Assembly: GCA_963667005.1 (NCBI GenBank)
Contig: OY762937.1
Location: forward strand, 3,410,001 to 3,474,000
DNA from: G963662605 sp963667005
GTDB taxonomy: Bacteria > Bacteroidota > Ignavibacteria > Ignavibacteriales > Ignavibacteriaceae
Direction: 5' to 3'
Length of the DNA stretch: 64,000 nt
Every line of letters starts with the position of its first letter. Positions within the stretch are counted from its first letter, which is position 1. The position numbers and the translations under genes were made by a program. The notes below the pieces were generated by a model that saw nothing but the letters and a program-made list of their open reading frames with translations, was not told the DNA's origin and did not search any database. Positions 1-8,592 of this stretch are shown here, one piece after another.

Positions 1-642
1 ATAGCGAACCCAGGAGCCGTTGGAAGCCTGATAAATACAACCGTTAATTCCGAGAGGCAGTTTTTCATTATTCGAAGTAACTAATGAAGAGGTCTTCCAG
101 TCGGAAGAGAATGATAATTTTGTGGTCACTCTAAACTGCACATCCTGCGAAGTTACACCAACGAGACCAACACCGTTACCACCAAATTTTGCCTGAAGAT
201 TTTTCCTTATATCTGCAGATATATTGTCACCTTCAATTGCTGAATCGCCATAATGAAGAATGCGGATCTTTTTTGAACCGGCTTGTTTTAAAGCGTCAGC
301 AAATTTTTTCAGTGCACCCGGATTTTCAATCTGCTGTCTGCTCATTTGAGCCGGTTCAGCCATGAGAACCTCGGAAGCATTGTTATATGAATTTTCAATT
401 GCCTTAATGAGCGAACTGAAGTCAATCACTCCGGCCATTGCAATTTGCTCGTTTGATGTCTTTAGCATACTCTGAGGCTGAGCCGCGGTATCTTTTCTGA
501 CATCCTGAAACACATCTATTTTTTTCACCTTGTACGAAAATATCTGCATACCATCTGGCACTAACGACAGCCCGATTAATACAATAAAAGCTATTGCAAA
601 AATGAGCAGGGGCCGCAAATTAACATCTATACTCTTATTCAT
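1..642 (-). CDS. SGNH/GDSL-type membrane-anchored protein (3' part cut by window edge)
   Basis: The reading frame is open from an ATG at 642 to the left edge, giving 214 residues and no stop, so the C-terminus is missing. Residues about 11-30 are a hydrophobic segment (signal anchor or uncleaved signal). Residues 129-138 read LHYGDSAIEG, which matches block I (GDS) of SGNH hydrolases, with Ser134 as the expected nucleophile. The style (a long linker, then ILHYGDS followed by a conserved K.GG.G.G segment) resembles the SGNH proteins found beside MBOAT O-acyltransferases in Bacteroidota, which act on surface polysaccharides. That role is inferred; the catalytic Asp-His end lies outside the window. 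It lies upstream-to-downstream with another SGNH gene on the same strand (718-1452), 75 bases away. Confidence 0.75.
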   Translation of the reverse strand, partial: MNKSIDVNLRPLLIFAIAFIVLIGLSLVPDGMQIFSYKVKKIDVFQDVRKDTAAQPQSMLKTSNEQIAMAGVIDFSSLIKAIENSYNNASEVLMAEPAQMSRQQIENPGALKKFADALKQAGSKKIRILHYGDSAIEGDNISADIRKNLQAKFGGNGVGLVGVTSQDVQFRVTTKLSFSSDWKTSSLVTSNNEKLPLGINGCIYQASNGSWVRY

Positions 643-717
643 TTTTTCACCTATGTAATTAATTTATCATAAATTCAAATGTCCATAATAAACGACACTT
701 ATAAGATAATGCCTATT

Positions 718-1452
718 CTAATAGACATACTTTTTAATAATTTTCTCGAATTCCTGTCCCCAAATTTTGTATCCGTTTGCATTTAAGTGCAATCCGTCAT
801 GGGTTAATTCATTTTTCAGATACTTATCGACTGACATTCTCGCATTTAAATCAACAAACTCTATGCCATTGTTTCTGGCATATTCCGACAACATTTTATT
901 CAGCTTTTCAACCTGAAGGTTTTTATCAGCTGAATAATTATACCGTTTCGCAACAAACAAAGTTGACTGTATGACAACCTTAATATCTTTCATGCGCAAT
1001 GCTTCAACAACCTTAATATAGGATTTAAAAACATCCTCTACCGGCGAAGCATTGTAAATATCGTTAATTCCGCCCATAATAAAGCAAACTTTGGGATGAA
1101 GTTCAATAACATATTGCAATCTGGCAAAAAAGCCGTCCAGAATATCTGCCGGAATTCCCCGCTCAACGATATCCTCCCTCCCAGTCAATTCGTTCCAATT
1201 TACACCGTGGGTAATGGAATTTCCGAGCATAACTACTGCCGCCGACTTCTTTTTATAAACCTTATATAAGTTTACTTCATAGTCGTAATTGGGATTTGAT
1301 TTGTAACGCAATGAGTCACCTTGAAGAATAACTGCCGGATTTGCATAAAGTGATGCCTGGATAAAAAACAGGCAAAACAATATGCCCGAAATAACGATAT
1401 TTTTGTGTGTTGTCATTAGTATAAAATACATTATTACAGAAACTTTATGCAT
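718..1452 (-). CDS. Secreted SGNH/GDSL-family hydrolase
   Basis: This 244-aa protein has all the SGNH blocks: GNSIT at about 77-81 (block I, Ser nucleophile in the form G-N-S), GGINDIYN near 127-134 (block III Asn) and DGLHLN near 219-224 (block V Asp and His). It belongs to the PAF-acetylhydrolase-like/GDSL esterase group, which removes acyl groups from lipids or glycans; the substrate cannot be read from sequence. Residues about 16-37 are hydrophobic and end in ASLYA, a likely signal peptide, so the enzyme should be periplasmic or outer-surface. An internal Met at residue 13 (base 1416) gives a better-shaped signal peptide and may be the true start. The neighbouring gene toward the left edge is also SGNH-like, which hints at a shared de-acylation job. 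Confidence 0.8.
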   Translation of the reverse strand: MHKVSVIMYFILMTTHKNIVISGILFCLFFIQASLYANPAVILQGDSLRYKSNPNYDYEVNLYKVYKKKSAAVVMLGNSITHGVNWNELTGREDIVERGIPADILDGFFARLQYVIELHPKVCFIMGGINDIYNASPVEDVFKSYIKVVEALRMKDIKVVIQSTLFVAKRYNYSADKNLQVEKLNKMLSEYARNNGIEFVDLNARMSVDKYLKNELTHDGLHLNANGYKIWGQEFEKIIKKYVY

Positions 1453-1589
1453 AAATTTATGACTTAAAACGTTGAAATCAAAAGATTAATAGGCTTTTTG
1501 CACCATCCCGGAATGCCTATTTAGTAATTACATAAAATATTTTTATAATTGTAGGAACAGTAAAAATTTTTTCAACAGGATCCTGAACA

Positions 1590-2354
1590 ATGGCATTCTT
1601 ACTGGTAATCCCTTCGATTGATATCTACGACGGAAAAATCGTTCGAGTGGTTCAGGGCATCCCTGAGCTCCACGTTTCCGAGTATGGCAACGATCCGCTT
1701 GAGATGGCTGCTATTTGGCGTACTGAGAATGCAAAAGCATTGCATATCGTTGACCACGACGCTTTCAAAATGCACTCCCACAAAAACTACGAAATTATTA
1801 AGGAAATTTGCGATACCCTGATCATTCCTATCGTATATTCAGGGGGTATCCGGTCGGTTGAAGATGCTGAAAGAATGTTCGATGCCGGCATATCAAGAAT
1901 TGCGGTATCGACGATCCCTATCGAAGATCCGCCTATGTTTGAGAAGATTTTTGCCAAATACGGTCCCGGAAAAGTAATTGCAAATCTTGATATTATTGAC
2001 AATGAAATCGTTATAAAGGGTCGTAAAGTAAAAACAGGTATCGCCCCTATTGATATGGCTCTCCGCCTAAAGGCGCAAGGAATTGCCCGATTCATTGTAA
2101 CTGATGTAAAAAAGAACGGAATGGTCTCCGGACCAAATATTGCCCTTTCAAAAAGTATTGCCGAAGCGACCGGGTGCAAAGTTACTCACTCCGGCGGCAT
2201 ACGTAACAAAGATGAGCTCATGGACCTACAAAACTGTATGGCATCAGGAATTGATTCTGTTATTATCGGACGCGCCCTCTATGAAAACCGCTTCCCCTGC
2301 CAAAAATTGTGGCGAATAGCCGAATCAGGACTCTTTAGCGAAGAGACGAGTTAG
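1590..2354 (+). CDS. HisA-like TIM-barrel protein (orphan ProFAR isomerase homologue)
   Basis: The 254-aa protein is collinear with HisA, the (beta/alpha)8 isomerase of histidine synthesis. It opens with PSIDIYDGKIVRVVQG (first catalytic Asp of HisA), carries two phosphate-loop signatures (YSGGIRS near 83 and HSGGIRN near 198) and keeps an Asp in NLDIID, where HisA has its second catalytic Asp. Several usual HisA residues are changed: the G-W pair after the second Asp reads G-R, and the D-G-T of the second half reads N-G-M. No other his gene is near; a universal stress gene follows after 37 bases. It may be a real but divergent HisA or a paralogue with another substrate. The start is supported by an AGGA motif 15-20 bases upstream and by the family N-terminus. 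Confidence 0.75.
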   Translation: MAFLLVIPSIDIYDGKIVRVVQGIPELHVSEYGNDPLEMAAIWRTENAKALHIVDHDAFKMHSHKNYEIIKEICDTLIIPIVYSGGIRSVEDAERMFDAGISRIAVSTIPIEDPPMFEKIFAKYGPGKVIANLDIIDNEIVIKGRKVKTGIAPIDMALRLKAQGIARFIVTDVKKNGMVSGPNIALSKSIAEATGCKVTHSGGIRNKDELMDLQNCMASGIDSVIIGRALYENRFPCQKLWRIAESGLFSEETS

Positions 2355-2391
2355 CAAAGTATAATTCTAAAACAGCAAAAGGACAGAATTT

Positions 2392-2877
2392 ATGGAACTG
2401 CACATCAAAAAAATTCTTGTACCGGTTGATTTTTCTGACAACTCAAAGGCTGCACTTAAAACCGCTGTTAAATTCGGAAGCTTCTTTCAAGCCGAATTAG
2501 TTCTCATCCATGTAATCGAACCAATGTTTTATCCTCCTGATTTTAGCCTCGGGCAGATAACCCTGCCGTCAATGGATACAAAGGACATTGAAGCGCAAGC
2601 GTTTCAGGAACTTTCAAAATTAGCGCTCATGGAAATTCAAGGTAAACTTGTTTCAAAGATTATCGTAAAAAGCGGGAAGCCTTTCAGCGAAATTATTGAT
2701 ACAGCCGCAGATGAAGATGCTGATCTAATTATAATATCTTCGCACGGCCACTCTGGCGTAGAACAAATATTATTCGGAAGTACTTCAGAAAAGGTTGTAA
2801 GAAAGGCTCCATGCCCCGTGTTAACGCTACGCGACCCTATGAAAGGATTTGATTACCGGCAAGCTTTGCAGAGCTAA
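2392..2877 (+). CDS. Universal stress protein, UspA family
   Basis: The 161-aa single-domain Usp protein begins with KKILVPVDFSDNSKAAL, the conserved first strand and helix, and ends with SHGHSGVEQILFGST followed by APCPVLTL. The nucleotide-binding pattern G-x2-G-x9-G-[ST] is present except that its first Gly is Ser, so ATP binding is likely but not certain. Usp proteins are cytoplasmic and rise under starvation, stress or redox change. The stop codon lies 3 bases from the convergent stop of the polyprenyl synthase gene. It is probably co-transcribed with the HisA-like gene (37-base gap). Confidence 0.9.
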   Translation: MELHIKKILVPVDFSDNSKAALKTAVKFGSFFQAELVLIHVIEPMFYPPDFSLGQITLPSMDTKDIEAQAFQELSKLALMEIQGKLVSKIIVKSGKPFSEIIDTAADEDADLIIISSHGHSGVEQILFGSTSEKVVRKAPCPVLTLRDPMKGFDYRQALQS

Positions 2878-2880
2878 GTG

Positions 2881-3852
2881 TTAAGAAGTTCTGCTGACTA
2901 CAAAATCAACGAGGTTCAACAACGAAGTCTTTGCCTCTGATTCTGGAAGTACGACTAAAGCAGATTTAGCCTGATTGGCATATTTCCGCATAACCTGATC
3001 AGCATATACTATACCGTTCTGCTCTCTGACAAAATTAATAATTTCGCTCACGGAATTCTTTGAATCAATTTTCTTTAGAAGTGAACGAATGTAGGATGCT
3101 TTAGATTTGTCAACGCTCTTCAGGGCATAAATCAAAGGCAGCGTGATTTTCTTTTCTTTGATATCCCCGCCTATCGGTTTTCCGAAAACCTTTGATGTCC
3201 CTTCGTAATCAAGGATATCATCTTTGATCTGGAAAGCTATACCGAGCGATATCCCGTAATTATTCATTGCCGCGATATATTCAGAGTTTTCAGTCACACT
3301 CATAGCCCCAATAGTAGAACAGGTTTCGAGTAATGATGCAGTTTTATCTGATATTATTTTGAAGTAGGTTTCTTCATCAATGTCGAGCTTACGGGTTTTC
3401 TTGATTTGTAGTAATTCCCCCTCAGCCATTCTCTGAACGGCATTGGTGATATTCTCAAGAAAATCAAAATCTTTACCGGCAATAGCGATCATCAAACCAC
3501 GCGACAGGAGGTAATCCCCCATCAACACGGCAATTTTGTTCTTCCAAACGGCATTAATTGAAGGCAAGCCTCTTCTTTTATCGGCATTATCGACGACATC
3601 ATCATGAACAAGAGTAGCGGTGTGAAGAAGTTCGACAAGTGTAGCTCCACGGTAGGTCCTATCCGATACTTCACCGCAGGCTTTTGCAGACAACAATACC
3701 AGCAGAGGTCTGATTTTCTTGCCTTTTTGCTTGATTATGTAGTTTGCGATGAGATCAACTAAACCAACTTTTGACTTCATTGAAGTCTTGAACGACGTAT
3801 TAAATCTCTCCAGGTCCTTATCAATCGGTCTGCTTATATTCGATAAACTCAC
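2881..3852 (-). CDS. Long-chain polyprenyl diphosphate synthase
   Basis: This 323-aa trans-isoprenyl diphosphate synthase adds isopentenyl diphosphate units to make the side chain of respiratory quinones (octaprenyl or similar). The first Asp-rich motif is HDDVVDNADKRRG and the second is KDDILDYEG, both complete, and the GKxxRP substrate motif is present as GKKIRPLLVLLSA. The two residues before the first Asp-rich motif are small or medium rather than bulky aromatic, as expected for a long-chain enzyme; the exact chain length cannot be fixed. The ATG overlaps the end of tatC by 4 bases, so translation is coupled. It is the last gene of the glyA-tatC operon. Confidence 0.9.
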   Translation of the reverse strand: MSLSNISRPIDKDLERFNTSFKTSMKSKVGLVDLIANYIIKQKGKKIRPLLVLLSAKACGEVSDRTYRGATLVELLHTATLVHDDVVDNADKRRGLPSINAVWKNKIAVLMGDYLLSRGLMIAIAGKDFDFLENITNAVQRMAEGELLQIKKTRKLDIDEETYFKIISDKTASLLETCSTIGAMSVTENSEYIAAMNNYGISLGIAFQIKDDILDYEGTSKVFGKPIGGDIKEKKITLPLIYALKSVDKSKASYIRSLLKKIDSKNSVSEIINFVREQNGIVYADQVMRKYANQAKSALVVLPESEAKTSLLNLVDFVVSRTS

Positions 3853-4604
3853 GTATTCTCAGTCTTTTTTACAGAAAATTTCGAAACAATAATACTAATC
3901 TCATATAAGATAACCAAAGGAATCGCGAGGATCAACTGAGATACAGGGTCCGTTCCGGGGGTAAGAATAGCAGCTAAAAACATGATTACCACAATCGAGT
4001 GACGTCTGTATTTTCTCATGTATTGTGGTTTTAGAATGCCGAGTTTGGTAAGAAAAAATGAAATCATTGGTAATTCAAAAACAAGGCCGGATGTAAGCAT
4101 AATACTGAGTATTATTGACATGTATTCGTCAATAGCGAACTGATTCTTAACATACGGATTGCCGAATTTTGCCACAACGTTCAACGTCATTGGAAGCATT
4201 ACGAAGTAAGCAAATACAATACCGCTGATAAAGCATAATGATGAGAATGCAACAATCGACGTAACGTATTTCCTTTCAGAAGCCTTTAATGCCGGAGAAA
4301 TAAATTTCCAGAATTGATAAAAGAGATTCGGAAGGCTTAGGATAATGCCGCCGATGAGTCCTACTTGAAAGTATAGATAGAGCTGACCAAATGGTCTTAA
4401 ATTCTGAAGCTCAAGTCCGACTTTTTTAGCGGGTAATATCAGGATGAAATTAACCAGTGGATCGGTAAAGATAAGGCATAAGAGCAGTCCAAGGCAAACC
4501 CCGATAAGGGCACGGATAATTCTAATCCGCAGCTCCGACAGGTGATCCATGAAAGACATTTCCTTATCGGAAGTGCGATTTTCCTGTTTGTTTTCTTCGG
4601 CCAC
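3849..4604 (-). CDS. tatC: Sec-independent protein translocase TatC
   Basis: The 251-aa protein is the multispanning receptor of the twin-arginine pathway that exports folded proteins through the inner membrane. The cytoplasmic N-terminus carries MSFMDHLSELRIRIIRA, the conserved E/L-R-R signal-recognition segment, and about six hydrophobic segments follow. The loop before TM3 has FWKFISPALKASERK, another TatC signature. No tatA/B gene is in the window. It lies 20 bases after glyA and overlaps the next gene by 4 bases. Confidence 0.95.
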   Translation of the reverse strand: MAEENKQENRTSDKEMSFMDHLSELRIRIIRALIGVCLGLLLCLIFTDPLVNFILILPAKKVGLELQNLRPFGQLYLYFQVGLIGGIILSLPNLFYQFWKFISPALKASERKYVTSIVAFSSLCFISGIVFAYFVMLPMTLNVVAKFGNPYVKNQFAIDEYMSIILSIMLTSGLVFELPMISFFLTKLGILKPQYMRKYRRHSIVVIMFLAAILTPGTDPVSQLILAIPLVILYEISIIVSKFSVKKTENT

Positions 4605-4624
4605 GCAACTAATCCGTTATAGTC

Positions 4625-5920
4625 TTACTTGAACAGCGGGAATTGTGAGCAGAAAGCATTTACTTCACTTTTTATCACTGCCAGTGATTCATCATTTTCA
4701 TGTGCGCTGATGGCTCTGTTGATAAATCCACCGATGACTTCCATATCGGATTCAATCATACCACGGGTAGTAACGGCAGGCGTACCGACGCGAATACCGC
4801 TTGTAACAAACGGACTGCGCTGATCAAAAGGAACCATATTCTTGTTAACGGTAATACCGGCTTTTCCAAGAGCAATCTCAGCCTGCTTACCTGTTATATC
4901 TTTGTTGGTCAAATCAAGAAGCATTAAGTGGTTATCTGTTCCACCGGAAATAATATTGAAGCCGTCTTTAACAAGAACATCGGCTAATTTTTTCGCATTA
5001 GCTTTGATTTGTTTTACGTAGGTTTCAAATGCGGGACTCAAAGCTTCGCCAAAAGCAACTGCTTTTGCAGCAATAATGTGCATCAATGGACCGCCCTGAA
5101 TACCGGGCATAACGGTGCTGTCAATAATCTCCGACATCATTTTGACGCGGTCGCCCTTTGGAGTCTTTATACCAAACGGATTTTCAAAATCTTTTCCCAT
5201 CAATATAACACCGCCACGGGGTCCGCGGAGTGTTTTGTGAGTTGTTGATGTTACTACATGACAGTGTGGCAGCGGTGAGTTTAATAAGCCTTTTGAAATA
5301 AGTCCGGCAGGGTGCGCCATATCGCACATAAGGAAAGCACCTATCGAATCAGCAATCTGACGAAACGCACCATAATCCCAATCACGGGAATAAGCACTTG
5401 CACCGGTAATGATCATCTTCGGGCGTTCTTTTTTTGCGATGTCTTCAATAACATTATAATCCAGAGTACCGGTTTCTTTATTCAGAGAGTAACCGAGTGC
5501 CTTATAAAGTATTCCAGAGAAGTTAACCGGAGACCCATGAGTCAAGTGGCCGCCATGTGCAAGATTAAGTCCGAGAAACGTATCACCGGGCTTTAAGAAG
5601 GACATGAATACTGCCATATTCGCCTGCGAACCACTATGCGGCTGTACGTTTGCATATTCAGCGTTGAATAAAGTACGCAGACGTTCACGCGCAACATCTT
5701 CGGCTTCATCAACGAACTCGCATCCACCGTAATATCTTTTGCCGGGATATCCTTCCGCATATTTATTGGTCAGCACTGAACCAGCTGTTTCAAGGACGGC
5801 AGGGCTTACAAAATTTTCAGATGCAATGAGTTCAAGCCCTTCTTTCTGGCGGTGGAACTCTTTGCTTACTATTTGTGCAATTTGCGGGTCAGAGTTAGTT
5901 ACATATTCACTCATGGACAA
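4625..5920 (-). CDS. glyA: Serine hydroxymethyltransferase
   Basis: The 431-aa PLP enzyme interconverts serine plus tetrahydrofolate with glycine plus 5,10-methylene-tetrahydrofolate, the main source of one-carbon units. Signatures include LIASENFVSPAVLE near the N-terminus, YAEGYPGKRYYGGCE, and the PLP lysine segment TSTTHKTLRGPRGG. Length is normal for the bacterial enzyme. The ATG at 5920 sits 5 bases after the stop of the upstream outer-membrane protein gene; an alternative Met lies two codons further in. Its co-transcription with tatC and a prenyl synthase is not functional grouping that I can explain. Confidence 0.97.
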   Translation of the reverse strand: MSMSEYVTNSDPQIAQIVSKEFHRQKEGLELIASENFVSPAVLETAGSVLTNKYAEGYPGKRYYGGCEFVDEAEDVARERLRTLFNAEYANVQPHSGSQANMAVFMSFLKPGDTFLGLNLAHGGHLTHGSPVNFSGILYKALGYSLNKETGTLDYNVIEDIAKKERPKMIITGASAYSRDWDYGAFRQIADSIGAFLMCDMAHPAGLISKGLLNSPLPHCHVVTSTTHKTLRGPRGGVILMGKDFENPFGIKTPKGDRVKMMSEIIDSTVMPGIQGGPLMHIIAAKAVAFGEALSPAFETYVKQIKANAKKLADVLVKDGFNIISGGTDNHLMLLDLTNKDITGKQAEIALGKAGITVNKNMVPFDQRSPFVTSGIRVGTPAVTTRGMIESDMEVIGGFINRAISAHENDESLAVIKSEVNAFCSQFPLFK

Positions 5921-5925
5921 TCTCC

Positions 5926-7164
5926 TTAATGTTCTTCAGGAACAAACCAAAGTTCGCCGAAATTCATACCAACAGATAATTTTACTATTCTATCCTGAAT
6001 CAAAGAATTATCAATCGTTCCTCTTACACTGTACGAAAGACCGATATCAACGTAGTTTTGCAGTCCAATAGGATATGACAACCCGGCAGAAATCGAGTAC
6101 TGATTAATGTCGGTATTGTTCAGATGATACGGAAGATTTTCGTAACTCAATCCGCTTCTGAAAATGATTTTGTTATAATCGTAAGAAGAACCTTTTTTCG
6201 GGCGGTATTCGAATCCTAAAGCGTAACGGCTAGAATTTTTTAATGCCGGTTCATCAACGCCGACATGTTTAAATCCTGTCCAGTCCTGGTTCATATATTC
6301 AAGATAGAAATTATAATTGTCTCTCAGTTGCAGACTCATTCCGGCCAAGATTCTTTTAGGAATCTTCGTGCTGCCGGCACCTGTAATTAAGGTGTCATAT
6401 AAATATGTTGTCTGACGGGCAAATGAAGAATCCGTATGCAGCGTGCTGAATAGTTCCAAAGAACCAGCAAGTCGAATATTCTTCAAAGACGGCACGCCAA
6501 AGAGCGAAGATAAATCAGGAGAGAATAGACCTATAGTTGTTCCCGGCCCTTTTTCCTGATATTCGGTTACATATTTTCCTGTTGTTGCTCCGTTGCTGAA
6601 GATGACGCTTGAATGATAAGTGTAGCTGCCAAAGTAATAATTATATGTTGCACCGATTTTAAAATCTGCGGGAAGGTCATACGAAAGTCCGACAAACAGT
6701 TTATTCAAACCGCCGGTAGCGCTGAACTCAGTAGTATACTCCCCTACTTTAGGATTTGAGTTATCACTGAATTTGACATCGTAATTTGTTTTAGAAAATG
6801 GAGTCAAACCAAAAGCAGTTCCAATGCCCCATGCCGAATAAACCGGCAATCCGATAGCAAATCCGGAGAACGTACCCTTTGCATAATATTTATTCAGCTC
6901 TGCGTTGCGCACAAAATCGCCGTTGAACTCAACGCTGATTGCAAGCCGGGTTAAATTAATACTGCCGAAAGAAGCAGGATTTACAAAGGAAATAAAATCT
7001 CCGTCATTGACAGCAACACCGGACATACTTAGCCCGATAGCGGATGGAGTAGGAGTATTTTCAACAGTACCGATTCCTAACTTTGAATATACGCTGGGTG
7101 CCTGAGCAAAGGTCAGTGTTGCACACAACAAGATAACCGCGGTAATACATGCTCGTATATTCAT
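5926..7164 (-). CDS. Outer-membrane beta-barrel protein (FadL/PorV-like style)
   Basis: The 412-aa protein has a signal peptide (residues 1-20, ending TFAQ). A mature N-terminus with S-x-L-G-x-G and VAVNDGDFISFVNPASFG resembles the start of Bacteroidota OMPP1/PorV-type barrels, where a conserved N-P-A segment follows the plug region. The rest is rich in alternating hydrophobic and polar residues with many aromatics, as in a beta barrel, and the C-terminal strands end in short polar turns. Function is unknown; transport or assembly roles are possible. The start codon overlaps the stop of the preceding lipoprotein gene (TAATG), so the two are translationally coupled and may work together at the outer membrane. 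Confidence 0.7.
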   Translation of the reverse strand: MNIRACITAVILLCATLTFAQAPSVYSKLGIGTVENTPTPSAIGLSMSGVAVNDGDFISFVNPASFGSINLTRLAISVEFNGDFVRNAELNKYYAKGTFSGFAIGLPVYSAWGIGTAFGLTPFSKTNYDVKFSDNSNPKVGEYTTEFSATGGLNKLFVGLSYDLPADFKIGATYNYYFGSYTYHSSVIFSNGATTGKYVTEYQEKGPGTTIGLFSPDLSSLFGVPSLKNIRLAGSLELFSTLHTDSSFARQTTYLYDTLITGAGSTKIPKRILAGMSLQLRDNYNFYLEYMNQDWTGFKHVGVDEPALKNSSRYALGFEYRPKKGSSYDYNKIIFRSGLSYENLPYHLNNTDINQYSISAGLSYPIGLQNYVDIGLSYSVRGTIDNSLIQDRIVKLSVGMNFGELWFVPEEH

Positions 7165-8363
7165 TACTTACTCTTCTTTGTATAAATAATTTTCAATTCC
7201 GGCCGTAATTTCGGATCGGCACACTCGTGATTATAAAGCGAAGTGATATCAACTCCCTCAAGCGGAGCAACCGGGAAGATTTTAATATTAAGATTCTTTT
7301 TCGCCGCCAGAAATGCCGAGACAATATTCGTTACCGTACCAGAATATGTTCCGGTATCATAATCAAGTGTTGTATAATAGTATGAATTGACTTTGCCGGA
7401 TGCCGAATCGGTAAGATAATAAGCATATAGCTGATTATCTAAGGTGGTACCGTGAAGATTCTGTGTAGTATCGCTATGAAGAATAAGCTGCGCATTATTC
7501 AAAATAACCCCATCGGGGATTTGCGCAATGTCAAACCATACATTTCCGTATTGCGGCAATCCGCTCTGAATAGTCATTCTCTGCGGCTGCTTGATTTCAG
7601 TGCCTTTAACAATATGCGCATCAGAATAGACATTAAATGTCAATGTGTCCAGATAATATTTATAGTCGGTCGTCTTTTCAACTATTACTTTTAATACTGC
7701 ATGTGTAGTTGAGTAGGTTGTGAGAGCCTGAAACCCGACTACTTTTCTGCAGTTGGCATTTGGTTTAATAACAAGTCCATAATTTTTGGTAGCAAAAGAG
7801 GTGTCATACCCAACTCTGAACCAGTCCATAACAACCGATGTGTCCAAATTAAAAGTTGTTGTTTCGGATGAGAGAGAGTCTATAATTGTACCTGCAACTC
7901 CTCCATATGAAAGATAGGCCAAACTATCAGCAGTGAAGGTATACGGCGACCAGCCGTTCTTTATCCGGTGAACTGTTGCCTCAAAGAATGCAGTCGTGTC
8001 ACCTATTTTATAAGCATAGGTCAATGTGAGCTTAGCAGAAAGAATATGTAAGCTGTCAGGAATATAGCCTGAGCCGACAAGATATGGATTAAAACGGAGC
8101 AGCGCCCAAGCTTCAACATTTCTGACTTTCCCTACCAATAAGTGATTTGCTGCACCAAGCTGCAACGCGGTGTCAGGTCTGTACGAATATGCTTTAACGA
8201 AATTCGTATCGGTGGAAAGTACGGTATCCACAACGCCCACTCCCCGTTCAGCAAGTTGATCTTTCCCCAGTGAAGACGGATCATCGCTACAGCCGGGAGT
8301 AACCATGACAAGTGCCGCAAAAAAGGCAAGAAGAAGGAATAACTTGGTTTTACTTTTCATCAA
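7164..8363 (-). CDS. Secreted lipoprotein, DNRLRE-like domains
   Basis: The 399-aa protein has a lipoprotein signal (VTPGC, Cys25). It contains two regions with the style of the DNRLRE domain: strands such as AWALLRFNPYLV with a Pro-Asp-Ser-LxxAxLTLTY pattern near 85-115, and a second VWFDIAQIPDGVILNNAQLILH near 290. Such beta-sandwich domains occur in cell-surface proteins of many bacteria; no enzymatic residue is visible. It is the first gene of a run that continues into the outer-membrane barrel, glyA, tatC and the prenyl synthase, with a 1-base stop/start overlap to the barrel gene. I infer an outer-membrane-associated partner for that barrel. Confidence 0.65.
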   Translation of the reverse strand: MMKSKTKLFLLLAFFAALVMVTPGCSDDPSSLGKDQLAERGVGVVDTVLSTDTNFVKAYSYRPDTALQLGAANHLLVGKVRNVEAWALLRFNPYLVGSGYIPDSLHILSAKLTLTYAYKIGDTTAFFEATVHRIKNGWSPYTFTADSLAYLSYGGVAGTIIDSLSSETTTFNLDTSVVMDWFRVGYDTSFATKNYGLVIKPNANCRKVVGFQALTTYSTTHAVLKVIVEKTTDYKYYLDTLTFNVYSDAHIVKGTEIKQPQRMTIQSGLPQYGNVWFDIAQIPDGVILNNAQLILHSDTTQNLHGTTLDNQLYAYYLTDSASGKVNSYYYTTLDYDTGTYSGTVTNIVSAFLAAKKNLNIKIFPVAPLEGVDITSLYNHECADPKLRPELKIIYTKKSK

Positions 8364-8592
8364 AAACTTTCAATAAGTATAATTAGGCATTATTTGCGAT
8401 TGTTAATGGTATTCAGCAGCTTTGTGACACGGCGTGAGAAGCAGATATCCTTTAATAAACCAGAACTTAAAGCATTCAAATGCAGAATAACTTTCATTAT
8501 TATAACCACATGCTTAGAATCTTTAATAATGACGATAAAAGGACAATCTCCTTGCGCAAAACCCGCAAAAGAGAGGAAACAATTGTCGAAGA

